The notes under the pieces are model-generated. The model saw nothing but the letters and a program-made list of their open reading frames with translations. It searched no databases and had not been told where the DNA came from. Made by a program: the position numbers and the translations under genes. 64,000 nt of DNA from Cellvibrio sp. KY-YJ-3. Its GTDB lineage: Bacteria; Pseudomonadota; Gammaproteobacteria; Pseudomonadales; Cellvibrionaceae. Below, in pieces: positions 26,173 to 33,629 of the stretch (within the stretch, counting starts at the first letter, position 1; each line of letters starts with the position of its first letter). The stretch spans positions 2,432,001 to 2,496,000 of the forward strand of contig NZ_CP031727.1 of the NCBI RefSeq assembly GCF_008806955.1. Reading direction: 5' to 3'.

Positions 26173-27723
26173 TTAGGTTCTCCCGCTGAGGACGATTGAA
26201 AAAGAAATAACACAGGCAACCAAAAATATTGCCGACGAAATGGGGTTAAGCCACTCTTCAAATTTTTTCATTCCAAAGCAGACTTCTTGCCCGCGAATTT
26301 GCTTACAAAAATCTTCGATTGATCCAGAGCCTTGAATAGTGCTTGTGAATTCATTTTGTATTTCGAGTTTTATTTCATCGATTTTTTCAGTTAATTCCTC
26401 GCCTAACTCTTCGAGGCGCTTTTCAGATGCTTCACCATCAAACTCACCTTTTTCACCGAGCGAAGACACAGAGCCAGAGGACGAGGCACTGCCATTGCCG
26501 CCACCCGAACACGGATTGCTGGCGGACGAGCCATTAGGCGCAGCAGAGGCGGAAGCACATGAAGAGTGAGAAGAGGATGCGGAGGATTTGGAGCTGGCAG
26601 AACCCTCGGAGCCTGATGCACCATCGGAACCAGAAGAGCCGGACGAACCCGCACTGCTTGCAGTAGTGCCGCCACCACCTCCACCACCGCCAGAGGGAGC
26701 CGCACACCACCAATCGCCGGCTTTATCTTGGAATTTATTTACGCAGGGAGAATCTTCGTTAATAGGCAGCCAGCCGCCGTATGACTGGTGCGGATTCCAA
26801 CCAGCACCACCACCCACTGATTTTTGATTAATACATGAAAAATAATCTGAAGAAGTTGAGTCACATTCAAGAGCTGCAGCCGATGCAGCAGAACCGGCAC
26901 TTCCGGTATTGCCCGAGCTAGTGTTGCTAGCACCACCAGCGCACCACCACTGACCGGACATATCTTTATATTTATTCGGGCAGTTGGAATCCTCCGCAAC
27001 AGGAATCCAGTTGCCATAACCTGAGTAGGGGTTCCATGAATTATTGGTGCCGGAAGCTGAACTAGCGGATGCAGCGGAAGCGGAACCAGCACCACCATTA
27101 TTACCACCACTGCCGGAGCCATCGCCTCCACCACCTGGAGTGCCACCGCCATCATCACCGCCGCCTGCACTACCAGCAGAGCCAGCGCTACCAGAAGAGC
27201 CTGTGTCAGGAGAGGAAGAATTAGGGGCAGATGATGCGGGTTCAGAACTTGGATAATTACAAGTGCCATCTTCGTTGTAGCCCTCAGGGCAGACAGGACA
27301 CATGCCATTTACTTTCGGTCTGCCTTCGGGACAGGAGTCATCACCACCACCGTCATCGCCACCACAACCTTCTAAAGGCATAGGCGAGCCATCGGGACAG
27401 AATTGTCTAGTGCATTTTTTTAAAAAAGCATCATAAACACTAGGAGCGGGGCAAGGATCTGCACAGTTATAGCAGCGAATCGATTTTACAGTAGTGCCTG
27501 ACCCGCCCTGATACTGTATCTCAGATATTAAATTGACTGTTGCACTAGAGGTACATTGATTTTTTGCGCTGTTATATTGAGTCTGAAATACAGGAACAGC
27601 GCCAGAATAAGAATGCCATTGACTACAGCCTTGAGCGGGGTCAAGGGGTGGATGATCTTGCGCAAAAACCAAATAACTATGCAGCGATAAAAAACAGAAA
27701 AATAGTAAATACAGATAACGCAT
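26173..27723 (-). CDS. Large pIII/TspB-like adsorption protein with Ser/Gly/Ala linkers
   Basis: A 516-residue secreted protein in the pIII position. The ATG at 27723 follows AGGTG; a GTG start at 27732 is less likely. A signal peptide (LYLLFFCFLSLHSYLVFA) is followed by a cysteine-rich N-terminal domain (to about residue 150). Two copies of a W-N-P-x3-Y-G-x-W-x-P ... WWCA module follow, at about 229-262 and 308-340, separated and followed by long Ser/Gly/Ala-rich linkers. The C-terminus has a conserved Cys pair (FCKQIRGQEVCFG) and a membrane anchor. The modules probably bind the host receptor at the virion tip; their fold is unrecognised. Confidence 0.8.
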   Translation of the reverse strand: MRYLYLLFFCFLSLHSYLVFAQDHPPLDPAQGCSQWHSYSGAVPVFQTQYNSAKNQCTSSATVNLISEIQYQGGSGTTVKSIRCYNCADPCPAPSVYDAFLKKCTRQFCPDGSPMPLEGCGGDDGGGDDSCPEGRPKVNGMCPVCPEGYNEDGTCNYPSSEPASSAPNSSSPDTGSSGSAGSAGSAGGGDDGGGTPGGGGDGSGSGGNNGGAGSASAASASSASGTNNSWNPYSGYGNWIPVAEDSNCPNKYKDMSGQWWCAGGASNTSSGNTGSAGSAASAAALECDSTSSDYFSCINQKSVGGGAGWNPHQSYGGWLPINEDSPCVNKFQDKAGDWWCAAPSGGGGGGGGTTASSAGSSGSSGSDGASGSEGSASSKSSASSSHSSCASASAAPNGSSASNPCSGGGNGSASSSGSVSSLGEKGEFDGEASEKRLEELGEELTEKIDEIKLEIQNEFTSTIQGSGSIEDFCKQIRGQEVCFGMKKFEEWLNPISSAIFLVACVISFSIVLSGRT

Positions 27724-27733
27724 GACAATCACC

Positions 27734-27764
27734 TAAAAAAAATGCCGCCCCGAAGAGCGGCACT
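27734..27764 (-). terminator. Terminator between the coat genes and the pIII-like gene
   Basis: Read on the minus strand: TGCCGC, loop TCTTCGGG, GCGGCA followed by eight T residues. It has the same position as the central terminator after gene VIII of phage M13, which keeps coat protein expression far above pIII. Confidence 0.85.
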
Positions 27765-27766
27765 GA

Positions 27767-27841
27767 TTAGCCTTGACTGCCTACGTAGGCGCCGGTCATG
27801 AACGACACGACGACAAGGGCAGCAAACAGAAGCCCCGCCAT
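27767..27841 (-). CDS. 24-residue hydrophobic coat-like protein (pVII/pIX type)
   Basis: A very short gene coding a 24-residue peptide, MAGLLFAALVVVSF then MTGAYVGSQG. Its ATG overlaps the TAA of the major coat gene (TAATG), giving tight translational coupling. A single membrane helix with a short polar tail matches the size and placement of small end-cap proteins of filamentous phages. The terminator at 27734 follows directly, so it is the last gene of the coat transcript. Confidence 0.7.
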   Translation of the reverse strand: MAGLLFAALVVVSFMTGAYVGSQG

Positions 27842-28074
27842 TACACTTTTTTGAGCAATGACACTACCAAGCCAACACCCACGATGATGGCGACGATTTG
27901 AATCATGCCGGTGGAGGTCAGTTCGACAGAGTTTTCAGCCGCTGTTTGTGCAGCGGTGATGGCGGTGTCATCGATGGCGTGAGCAACAGAAGCACCAAGG
28001 GCAGCAGCGGTAGTGGCACCAACGGTCAGCGCTTTACCTACTTTTGAACGCAGAACAGCAAATTGAGTTTTCAT
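27841..28074 (-). CDS. Major coat protein precursor (pVIII-like)
   Basis: A 77-residue precursor. A basic N-terminus and a hydrophobic, Ala-rich signal peptide end at ALGASVAHA (residue 33). The predicted mature 44 residues have an acidic N-terminal helix (IDDTAITAAQTAAENSVE), a membrane span (IQIVAIIVGVGLVVSLL) and a basic tail LKKV. This layout is diagnostic for filamentous-phage major coat proteins, and the length is close to that of Pf1 coat (46). Confidence 0.92.
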   Translation of the reverse strand: MKTQFAVLRSKVGKALTVGATTAAALGASVAHAIDDTAITAAQTAAENSVELTSTGMIQIVAIIVGVGLVVSLLKKV

Positions 28075-28122
28075 AGAAAAATACCTTTGTGAAAGTTAAA
28101 AAAAATATTCCACCACAGAATT

Positions 28123-28368
28123 TTATAAACGGCGCAGTAGCTTGATGACCACACCGGCACCGAATCCGACGACAAAGGTGGCAAGGCAACTCACAATAAT
28201 GAGGCCAGCTTTTTCGGGATCGAATTCATTAAGTGCAACCAACTGCGCGTAAACGAGCGAGGAATCAGTTGGTTCTACATAAGGAACTACAGACCATGAA
28301 CCAGAGCAGGCCATAAAGCCCGCAGGGTCAAGAAGCAAATCACCATCACATAACGCTACTTTGGACAT
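28123..28368 (-). CDS. Small single-span membrane protein of the phage
   Basis: An 81-residue protein starting MSKVALCDGDLLLDP at 28368; the upstream frame lies inside a hairpin. The C-terminal half has a membrane helix (IIVSCLATFVVGFGAGVVIKLL) and ends in arginines. The location between the ssDNA-binding candidate and the coat gene suggests a virion or assembly protein; no family is recognised. A 49-nt gap separates it from the coat gene. Confidence 0.7.
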   Translation of the reverse strand: MSKVALCDGDLLLDPAGFMACSGSWSVVPYVEPTDSSLVYAQLVALNEFDPEKAGLIIVSCLATFVVGFGAGVVIKLLRRL

Positions 28369-28388
28369 GATTAAAAACCTGTGTAGGC

Positions 28389-28431
28389 GCCCCCTTGCTC
28401 TCCTGTGGTGGAGGAATTCGAGCAAGGGGGC
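28389..28431 (-). terminator. Long perfect hairpin between early and structural phage genes
   Basis: GCCCCCTTGCTC (28389-28400) pairs perfectly with GAGCAAGGGGGC (28420-28431), a 12-bp stem with a 19-nt loop. On the minus strand a T run follows about 11 nt later. Terminator or attenuator separating replication genes from coat genes; a stabilising mRNA end is an alternative. Confidence 0.6.
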
Positions 28432-28438
28432 TAAAGAG

Positions 28439-28759
28439 TTAAGCGGTTTTGGCCGGTGTGGCGGTTGGGTTGTTCATCATCTTTTGCGGCACCACGCCAA
28501 TTACATGCGGTTGGCTTTTACCGCCAGCGGCTTGTTTTAAAATCATGAACAGGGTTTTGTTGGCGGGTTGGCCGTAGCGAACGTCATTGAGTTGATCGAA
28601 CACCGCGGGGTCAGCGGGGATTTTGCGAATGCTAAAACCGTGGCAGTCTTTTTCGCGGTCTGGCTCAGGTTGTGCGCCGACGAAAACAAAACAGTAAGGT
28701 TTGCCTTCGACTAGCATTCTTGTTACACCGAGTACGGTGGTTGGATATTCGAATTGCAT
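28439..28759 (-). CDS. Probable phage single-stranded DNA-binding protein (gpV-like)
   Basis: A 106-residue soluble protein with beta-rich pattern (YPTTVLGVTRMLVEGKPYCFVFVGAQPE) and a Pro/Ala tail. Position between early genes and the coat block is where inoviruses encode the ssDNA-binding protein that coats the viral strand and represses translation. The assignment rests on size, order and pattern; no decisive motif is visible. Confidence 0.55.
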   Translation of the reverse strand: MQFEYPTTVLGVTRMLVEGKPYCFVFVGAQPEPDREKDCHGFSIRKIPADPAVFDQLNDVRYGQPANKTLFMILKQAAGGKSQPHVIGVVPQKMMNNPTATPAKTA

Positions 28760-28853
28760 AGTGATTACCTTTGGTTAATAAAACGTTGAGTGGTTGGTGG
28801 AGCGTTTAAAAATCGGTTGAGCTTTTACTGTCAGTCATCTAAGGGCTAAAGCC

Positions 28854-29279
28854 CTAAGACCGAGATACAGCTTGTGCGCGGTCACACGTTCCCTTCACAA
28901 GCTCACTCGGCGCGTGTGCGCGTGACTGAATCGAGTGTGTGCGTGCGGCGGAGACTGTTTTGGGTTGATCAGGAAAGCCGGTGAACTTCGAATAGCCGTT
29001 GTTGAGTACGGCGAGTAGGTAGCTATTAACGGCGATCAGTTTGTCGCGTGAGTCGGTGTCGCAGGTGACGATTAGGCTGATGCGGCCATCGAACAAGTCA
29101 GGGTTGGCACCGTGAGGCATAACGGTAATGGCGAGCATGCCGGTGCGTGAATCAAAGTGCGTTGTTGTGCAGGCAATAAGTGACGATCCAATTGAAAAAC
29201 TGGTTTGGATGCAGGAGAAAATCAGCATTTCAATTTGCAGGCTTAATTGCTTTTTGGTGATGCTAAAAAAATCATTCAT
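28854..29279 (-). CDS. Phage protein of unknown function
   Basis: A 141-residue protein. The ATG at 29279 has GGAG 8 nt upstream; the preceding gene's stop lies 2 nt before it. The middle (GMLAITVMPHGANPDLFDGRISLIVTCDTDSRDKLIAVNSYLLAV) looks like a compact alpha/beta fold, the end is polar. I recognise no family. It is co-directional with other early phage genes. Confidence 0.65.
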   Translation of the reverse strand: MNDFFSITKKQLSLQIEMLIFSCIQTSFSIGSSLIACTTTHFDSRTGMLAITVMPHGANPDLFDGRISLIVTCDTDSRDKLIAVNSYLLAVLNNGYSKFTGFPDQPKTVSAARTHSIQSRAHAPSELVKGTCDRAQAVSRS

Positions 29280-29281
29280 TT

Positions 29282-29581
29282 TCAAAACTCCAGTAGAGCG
29301 GCGTCAGTGGCCGAGATAGAAAACAAGTGATCATCAAATGCAAAAACGAATAGGCCGTTTTTGATGAACTTGAATGCAACACGTAAACCGGTTGTGGCGA
29401 CGGTTAAGCGGGTGCCGGTTTTTAGGTGTTTTAATGCTGATTCACCCACCGGTATGCGGTTGATGAAAAAATCGAGCTGGAAAGGGCACACAGTGCGAAT
29501 ACGGCGGCAGGTGTGGCGAATAGCGCGCGCGGCTTTGTTCACCAGTTCAATATGTTTGCCAAAAAAATCGCACTGCATCAT
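29282..29581 (-). CDS. Small basic phage protein of unknown function
   Basis: A 99-residue basic protein, start MMQCDFFGKH at 29581, 4 nt after the stop of the helix-turn-helix gene; a longer frame to 29623 would overlap that gene. It is rich in Arg and Lys (AARAIRHTCRRIRTVC) with a hydrophobic C-terminal half. The gene is tightly packed between early phage genes. No family recognised; nucleic-acid binding is possible. Confidence 0.6.
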   Translation of the reverse strand: MMQCDFFGKHIELVNKAARAIRHTCRRIRTVCPFQLDFFINRIPVGESALKHLKTGTRLTVATTGLRVAFKFIKNGLFVFAFDDHLFSISATDAALLEF

Positions 29582-29585
29582 TGGA

Positions 29586-29792
29586 TCAGTCCTCAACAAG
29601 CTCTTTGTGCAGCAGTGCGACATTTATCAGGACATGCTTGCCAATGCGGTAGGTGGGCAAGTAACCGCGATCTACCCAACCCCGAACAATGCCCGGCTCT
29701 ATTTGTATCCAGTCGGCGAACTTTGCCCATGGGAGTAATGGTGGTGCGCCAGCTAACGAGCTTTTACTTAACTCTTCAAATTCCACTGTCAT
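29586..29792 (-). CDS. Small helix-turn-helix protein (excisionase/Cox-like)
   Basis: A 68-residue protein. WAKFADWIQIEPGIVRGWVDRGYLPTYRIGKHVLIN is a MerR/excisionase-like winged helix: helix, turn, recognition helix, then the wing GYLPTYRIGKHVLI. It is the first gene of the leftward phage transcript, divergent from the repressor across a region full of inverted repeats. It could act as an excisionase or anti-repressor; which is not decidable here. Confidence 0.75.
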   Translation of the reverse strand: MTVEFEELSKSSLAGAPPLLPWAKFADWIQIEPGIVRGWVDRGYLPTYRIGKHVLINVALLHKELVED

Positions 29793-29957
29793 TCGCTTTG
29801 TTCCACTTTATTTATTAAACTCACCAAAATTAATCGGTGAACGTTTACTAAAGTGCATGTAATAAAATACATGCAAATAATTACATTTGCATTCAAGCAT
29901 ATATTTTTGCTTTGTGCAATATTTTGCATGTAAAAAATTACATATGTGAATTGAGCG
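29793..29957. promoter_or_regulatory. Divergent phage control region with four inverted repeats
   Basis: 165 AT-rich bp between the leftward early genes and the repressor. Inverted repeats: GCATGTA/TACATGC (29855-29874), ATGCAAAT/ATTTGCAT (29871-29892), TGCAA/TTGCA (29915-29928) and ATGTAA/TTACAT (29928-29943). The shared GCATGTA and TGCAAAT elements suggest operators for the repressor and the small helix-turn-helix protein. Confidence 0.7.
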
Positions 29958-30233
29958 ATGGAAGACGTAATAAAGCGAGTGAAAGAAATCTGCGAAGTTG
30001 AAGGGCTTAACAGAGAAGAGTTAGCAGCTCGGACGGGAATGACTTATTCCCGCTGGCATAACTTAATGAATGGTCGCGGCACTATCAAAAGCGAAGAAAT
30101 AAAAGCTACAGGCTTGGCATTTAAAGAATATGCATACTGGTTGGCTTATGGTGAGGAAATGCCAGAGGCAGGGCAGATTAGTCCAATGACTAAAACTACC
30201 CAGTCAGAATTAGGAACACAACGGAAGGCTTGA
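29958..30233 (+). CDS. Phage repressor-like Cro/CI helix-turn-helix protein
   Basis: A 91-residue protein whose first 60 residues form a Cro/CI HTH: VKEICEVEGLNREELAARTGMTYSRWHNLMNGRGTI. The second half (AYWLAYGEEMPEAGQIS) is typical of small prophage repressors that lack a cleavable peptidase domain. It faces the early genes divergently and so probably controls the lysogeny or production switch. Induction by RecA-driven self-cleavage is not expected, given the missing peptidase domain. Confidence 0.82.
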   Translation: MEDVIKRVKEICEVEGLNREELAARTGMTYSRWHNLMNGRGTIKSEEIKATGLAFKEYAYWLAYGEEMPEAGQISPMTKTTQSELGTQRKA

Positions 30234-30273
30234 TACTAGCAAGCAAGGTTGCCAAGCGATGGCGGAGGGGATT

Positions 30274-30852
30274 ATGAAAATTAAAAAAATGGAATTGATT
30301 ACTCTAGTAATCGCAATCGTGTTACTCAACTCCTTGTTTGTGAATAGTGCCAATGCAAATAACTGCGATGGACTGCAATATCAAGTTAACTACGCAGACT
30401 GGAAACTACGCCAAGGTGGCAATTCCAGCTACATGAAATACTGGCGCCAAAGCAGGGATGGTGCTGATAAAAGATTATCGCAATGCAAAAAAAGCCTTGG
30501 AATTGGTGGGCCACAAATACATGTGTATACAGGCGAAAACAAAGGCCAAGCGCAAAATAATAATTTCGTGACCAGTGATATCAACGATCCCACGCTACAG
30601 CAATTAATAAAGACCTGTAATTACTGGATCAGCGAATACAACCGAAATTCATCCCCCGAAAATTTAGCGTTTAGAGATAATTCTTGCAGAGACGTAAAAC
30701 TCGCCACAGATCGTATTACCAATCCCCAAGAAACTTTTGTGATGATTCACAAACGCTCCGCAAAAGAATGCATCAAACCGAATAATGTAATTGATAAAGA
30801 AGTGCGCGAGTGTATGGAGGGGATTAGGGAGCCGACATGGGCGGTTAGGTAA
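30274..30852 (+). CDS. Secreted protein of unknown function at the cassette junction
   Basis: A 192-residue protein. The ATG at 30274 follows GGAGGGG. Signal peptide: MKIKKMELITLVIAIVLLNSLFVNSANA, cleavage after ANA near residue 28. The mature part has several cysteines and Asn/Lys-rich soluble sequence, and no family is recognised. It is read in the same direction as the repressor. Its TAA stop (30850-30852) is also the first three bases of the outermost attC site, so the cassette array was joined exactly at its end and its last codons may derive from the junction. Confidence 0.7.
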   Translation: MKIKKMELITLVIAIVLLNSLFVNSANANNCDGLQYQVNYADWKLRQGGNSSYMKYWRQSRDGADKRLSQCKKSLGIGGPQIHVYTGENKGQAQNNNFVTSDINDPTLQQLIKTCNYWISEYNRNSSPENLAFRDNSCRDVKLATDRITNPQETFVMIHKRSAKECIKPNNVIDKEVRECMEGIREPTWAVR

Positions 30853-30957
30853 CGCTGAGTGCAGCGGCAGTTTGTGGAGTGGTGTTTTGTGCTAGCGTAG
30901 CGTCCAGCACAAAAAAAGCCACGGAACAAACTGTCCGGCTGACACGTATTGTTATGC
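30850..30957 (-). repeat. attC site A
   Basis: 108 bp following the gene at 30952. Minus strand R'' GCATAAC, inner arms CAGTTTGT/ACAAACTG, end AGCGTTA. R'' is the complement of its cassette start (31368-31374). Confidence 0.85.
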
Positions 30958-31353
30958 ATCTTCGCCCGTCATTATCATGTAGTGATAAAAGGGTGAAAAA
31001 GGTGGTTTGGGGTATTTCTTCCCTATGAACGCCTCTTTGAAGCACCTAGTTTTTTTGTTATCGTTTTCTACGACTACGTTCTGGATGGTTCCCAAGCGAT
31101 TTTGGATTAATATAATTACTTCAGTTGGGCCACCTATTAAGTAACAGTGGCCTTTTTCATCGATTTGATTTGCATTATTAAATGATAGCCAATCATTATT
31201 GAACTGTGCATACTCTTCGGTATCTCGATATTTCTCCCGCTGAGCAGTAGCCTGTTGCTCCACCACCTCAAAGCTATATATGTCTTTAATTGGTATGTTA
31301 CTAGAACATGAAAGCAGGAATACGCTTAAGGATAATAGGTATATTTTTCTCAA
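30952..31353 (-). CDS. Cassette 9: small lipoprotein
   Basis: A 133-residue predicted lipoprotein with signal MRKIYLLSLSVFLLSC (lipobox LLSC, Cys16). Translation likely starts at TTG 31353, 7 nt after AGGAGAG; no ATG serves. The mature part is charged with YRDTEEYAQFNNDW and a Cys pair. No family recognised. The stop lies inside R'' of its attC, as usual for integron cassettes. Confidence 0.7.
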   Translation of the reverse strand: MRKIYLLSLSVFLLSCSSNIPIKDIYSFEVVEQQATAQREKYRDTEEYAQFNNDWLSFNNANQIDEKGHCYLIGGPTEVIILIQNRLGTIQNVVVENDNKKTRCFKEAFIGKKYPKPPFSPFYHYMIMTGEDA

Positions 31354-31370
31354 TTGACTCTCCTATTGCA

Positions 31371-31499
31371 TAACGCCGCGTACAACGGCAGTTTGTAAGT
31401 CGTGGTTTTGTGGATTACTTTTGCGCAGCAAAACCACAAAGCCGCGACTTACAAACTGTCCAGCGCACGAAGTGCGCGAGTTGGAGCACTTTGTTATGC
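31371..31499 (-). repeat. attC site B
   Basis: 129 bp; 14-bp arms CAGTTTGTAAGTCG/CGACTTACAAACTG plus an inner GTGGTTTTG/CAAAACCAC pair. R'' GCATAAC matches the start of its cassette at 31889-31895. Confidence 0.9.
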
Positions 31500-31880
31500 T
31501 TTGCCTTTAAAAATTTCCATTACCTGTTTTTTATTGGATGTCCAAATTCGAAATTCACAACCAACATGTTTGGGAGATACATACCGAATACCTTGACTAA
31601 GAATACCATTCGCTCCTCCTTCTGAGAGAGATTCTCTAGGAAGCATATGAGCACCGAATATGGATTTTACAACTATAAATTCTTTATATATAGAATGCCT
31701 TAAAAAGGGCCAAGTGTAATTGAAAAAGTTTATTCTTCCACCACATATTTCTTCAAATTCAGGTGTTAGTCCCTTCTCATAAGGCTCGCGTTTTTTAGGG
31801 ATAGTTATTGCAATAAATATAAAAAGAAGAAATAAGGAAAAAAATGGCGCAGCTATTAGGGTTACATTATTCATTTTCAT
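31494..31880 (-). CDS. Cassette 8: membrane-anchored small protein
   Basis: A 128-residue protein with one N-terminal membrane helix (LIAAPFFSLFLLFIFIAITI) and a soluble C-terminal domain (YVSPKHVGCEFRIWTSNKKQVMEIF). ATG codons at 31880 and 31874 follow AGGAG; the upstream frame is inside attC C. No family recognised. Confidence 0.7.
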   Translation of the reverse strand: MKMNNVTLIAAPFFSLFLLFIFIAITIPKKREPYEKGLTPEFEEICGGRINFFNYTWPFLRHSIYKEFIVVKSIFGAHMLPRESLSEGGANGILSQGIRYVSPKHVGCEFRIWTSNKKQVMEIFKGKA

Positions 31881-31891
31881 GCACTCCTGCA

Positions 31892-32021
31892 TAACGCTAA
31901 GTTCAGCGGGCAGTTTGTAGGTAGCGGTTTTGTGGAAGCATTTGCGAAGCAAAACCACAAAACTGCGACTTGAAAACTGTCGAGCACACGAAGTGTGCGG
32001 TGCTGCAGCGCCTTGTTAAAT
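31892..32021 (-). repeat. attC site C
   Basis: 130 bp; arms CAGTTTGTAGGT and its partner ACTTGAAAACTG with mismatches. R'' ATTTAAC equals the cassette start at 32506-32512. Confidence 0.85.
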
Positions 32022-32492
32022 TCATTGTTTGGCAATTTTTTTGATATTGAAGTTTCGCGTTAGCTTGCGCTCATTTGGGCTATTGAGATTTTCGGCATAA
32101 TAATTTTGATCAATAGATAGAACCCAGACCTCACCACTAAGGTTGATCGTTGCTTTTAATGGAAAGGTTGCTGAGAAACGTGTAAGGATAGCCTTTGAAT
32201 CATCACCATTTTGTGGCAAAGCACCGGTTAAAAATTCGGGCTCACTTGTGCATTGCAATTTCAATAGTTGCGACCCAGACTGTTGTTTATAAAGTTCGCT
32301 TTCGACATTAGAAACTACGAATTTTCGATAGTCTTTACCAAGACCAAGCCATTCGATCATGTGCACACTTTTTTCGGCACAATCAAAGCCTGATATTTCA
32401 ATGGATTTTCCTTCGTTTATTGAATCCATTGACTCAGCAATAACGTGTACCCCTGATAGAAATATCACTATTGATGTAAGAATTCGTAGCAC
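32022..32492 (-). CDS. Cassette 7: secreted protein
   Basis: A 156-residue protein with a signal peptide (LRILTSIVIFLSGVHVIAES, cleavage near residue 19). The mature part has two cysteines and beta-rich pattern (ATINLSGEVWVLSIDQNYY). Stops at TGA directly beyond its attC R'' box. Function unknown. Confidence 0.7.
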   Translation of the reverse strand: MLRILTSIVIFLSGVHVIAESMDSINEGKSIEISGFDCAEKSVHMIEWLGLGKDYRKFVVSNVESELYKQQSGSQLLKLQCTSEPEFLTGALPQNGDDSKAILTRFSATFPLKATINLSGEVWVLSIDQNYYAENLNSPNERKLTRNFNIKKIAKQ

Positions 32493-32508
32493 GATATCTC
32501 CAAAAATT

Positions 32509-32618
32509 TAACGTTGCGATAACCGGTGGTTTTTAAGTAGCATTTTTGCCATAAAATGGAGCGAAGCGGAATGGCAAAAATGCTACTTAAAAACCATCCG
32601 TTTGATTGCTTGTTAGGT
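32509..32618 (-). repeat. attC site D (different arm family)
   Basis: 110 bp. Unlike the others, its arms are GGTTTTTAAGTAGCATTTTT and the complementary AAAAATGCTACTTAAAAACC, separated by only about 30 bp. R'' ACCTAAC equals its cassette start at 33005-33011. Confidence 0.85.
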
Positions 32619-32996
32619 ATTTTTTATTGTACAACTTTCTTCCGGACTATTAGTTGCTTTAATAAACTCTTGGTTTTCATTGAATAGGAAAAAACGCTTT
32701 TTCAAACCTTTGATACTTTTTTCGTATTCAAATAGAATTTTTCCATTATTGCATTTGTATTGAAATGCAGGATAACCAAAAGACTTTATGGTTTCATCGA
32801 TGCTACTACCTTTTTTCAACGGTTGATATGATGAATTTGAAACTGCTTCAACCGCCAAAAATGGGGATGCTATTATTATAGCTGGCACAGCAACCAATAA
32901 AAGAGCTGCTTTTTCCCCCGTGTTATTATGTGAGGTGGAAGAACAGCTTGCAATAAAGCAAAGCGATATAAAAATTACGGGAAATTTCACTTTCAT
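32613..32996 (-). CDS. Cassette 6: small lipoprotein
   Basis: A 127-residue lipoprotein: MKVKFPVIFISLCFIASC with Cys18 as lipid anchor, then a hydrophobic stretch (LLLVAVPAIIIASPFLAVEA) that may be a second membrane segment. The soluble end (DETIKSFGYPAFQYKCNNGK) recalls small outer-membrane-assembly-like lipoproteins with a BamE-type helix-strand start, but this is weak. The upstream frame lies in attC E. Confidence 0.7.
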   Translation of the reverse strand: MKVKFPVIFISLCFIASCSSTSHNNTGEKAALLLVAVPAIIIASPFLAVEAVSNSSYQPLKKGSSIDETIKSFGYPAFQYKCNNGKILFEYEKSIKGLKKRFFLFNENQEFIKATNSPEESCTIKNT

Positions 32997-33007
32997 CACG
33001 CTGTACC

Positions 33008-33133
33008 TAACGTTAAGCACAACGGCAGTTTGTAAGTTGTGCGTTGTGGAATACTTTTGCGAAGCAAAACCACATAAGCGCGACTTACAAACTGTCCGGC
33101 CACGCAGTGGCGTGTTGCTGCGCATTGTTATGT
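33008..33133 (-). repeat. attC site E
   Basis: 126 bp; arms CAGTTTGTAAGT/ACTTACAAACTG. R'' ACATAAC differs at one base from its cassette start (ACGTAAC, 33495-33501). Confidence 0.85.
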
Positions 33134-33487
33134 GTTTTTGTGTAGTTCATTGTACTGGCTAACCAAATGAGGAAATTTAATTTCATACTCAGGATACGGG
33201 ATGCCCACTAACTCTAGTGTAATTTCCTCAAGTTCTTCCACCCAACAAATTAACCCACCGGAATAATTTAAATTTCTATCTCCTCCATCTAAGACTGAGT
33301 GAGGTTCTGACAAAGCAAGTTCGTTAATGCCAGTTTCTGCTTCCACCCCAAACTCCTTGATGTGATTTTCCAAGAGCTTAGTCTCTACTCCTGTGTTAAT
33401 TACAGCTAGAACACAACCCATTGGGGCGTCACCAGATGTAATTTTAAACTCAAGCAGCTTTAATTCATTAAATTTAAGTATGTACAT
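33128..33487 (-). CDS. Cassette 5: small acidic soluble protein
   Basis: A 119-residue acidic protein from ATG 33487 (GTG at 33496 is possible). ITLELVGIPYPEYEIKFPHL near its end and several acidic helices give an immunity-protein-like look, but no family is recognised. No signal peptide or membrane helix. Confidence 0.65.
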   Translation of the reverse strand: MYILKFNELKLLEFKITSGDAPMGCVLAVINTGVETKLLENHIKEFGVEAETGINELALSEPHSVLDGGDRNLNYSGGLICWVEELEEITLELVGIPYPEYEIKFPHLVSQYNELHKNT

Positions 33488-33497
33488 GGATTTCACG

Positions 33498-33629
33498 TAA
33501 CGCCGTGGTAAACGGCAGAATTTAAGTTGTGGCTTTGTGGAATACTTTTGCGCAGCAAAACTAAAAAGCCGCGACTTAAATTCTGTCCAGTGGAGCGTAG
33601 CGGAACGGAGTTTGACCGCTTTGTTAAGT
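33498..33629 (-). repeat. attC site F
   Basis: 132 bp; arms CAGAATTTAAGT/ACTTAAATTCTG. R'' ACTTAAC equals its cassette start (34022-34028). Confidence 0.87.

Noticed and set aside
26588..27256. Pro/Glu-rich frames on the plus strand opposite the phage adhesin
   Set aside because: They are antisense shadows of the Ser/Gly/Ala-rich linkers and have no ribosome sites.
29361..29818. Plus-strand frames opposite the small early phage genes
   Set aside because: The minus-strand genes are tightly packed with ribosome sites and an HTH motif; the plus frames are shadows.
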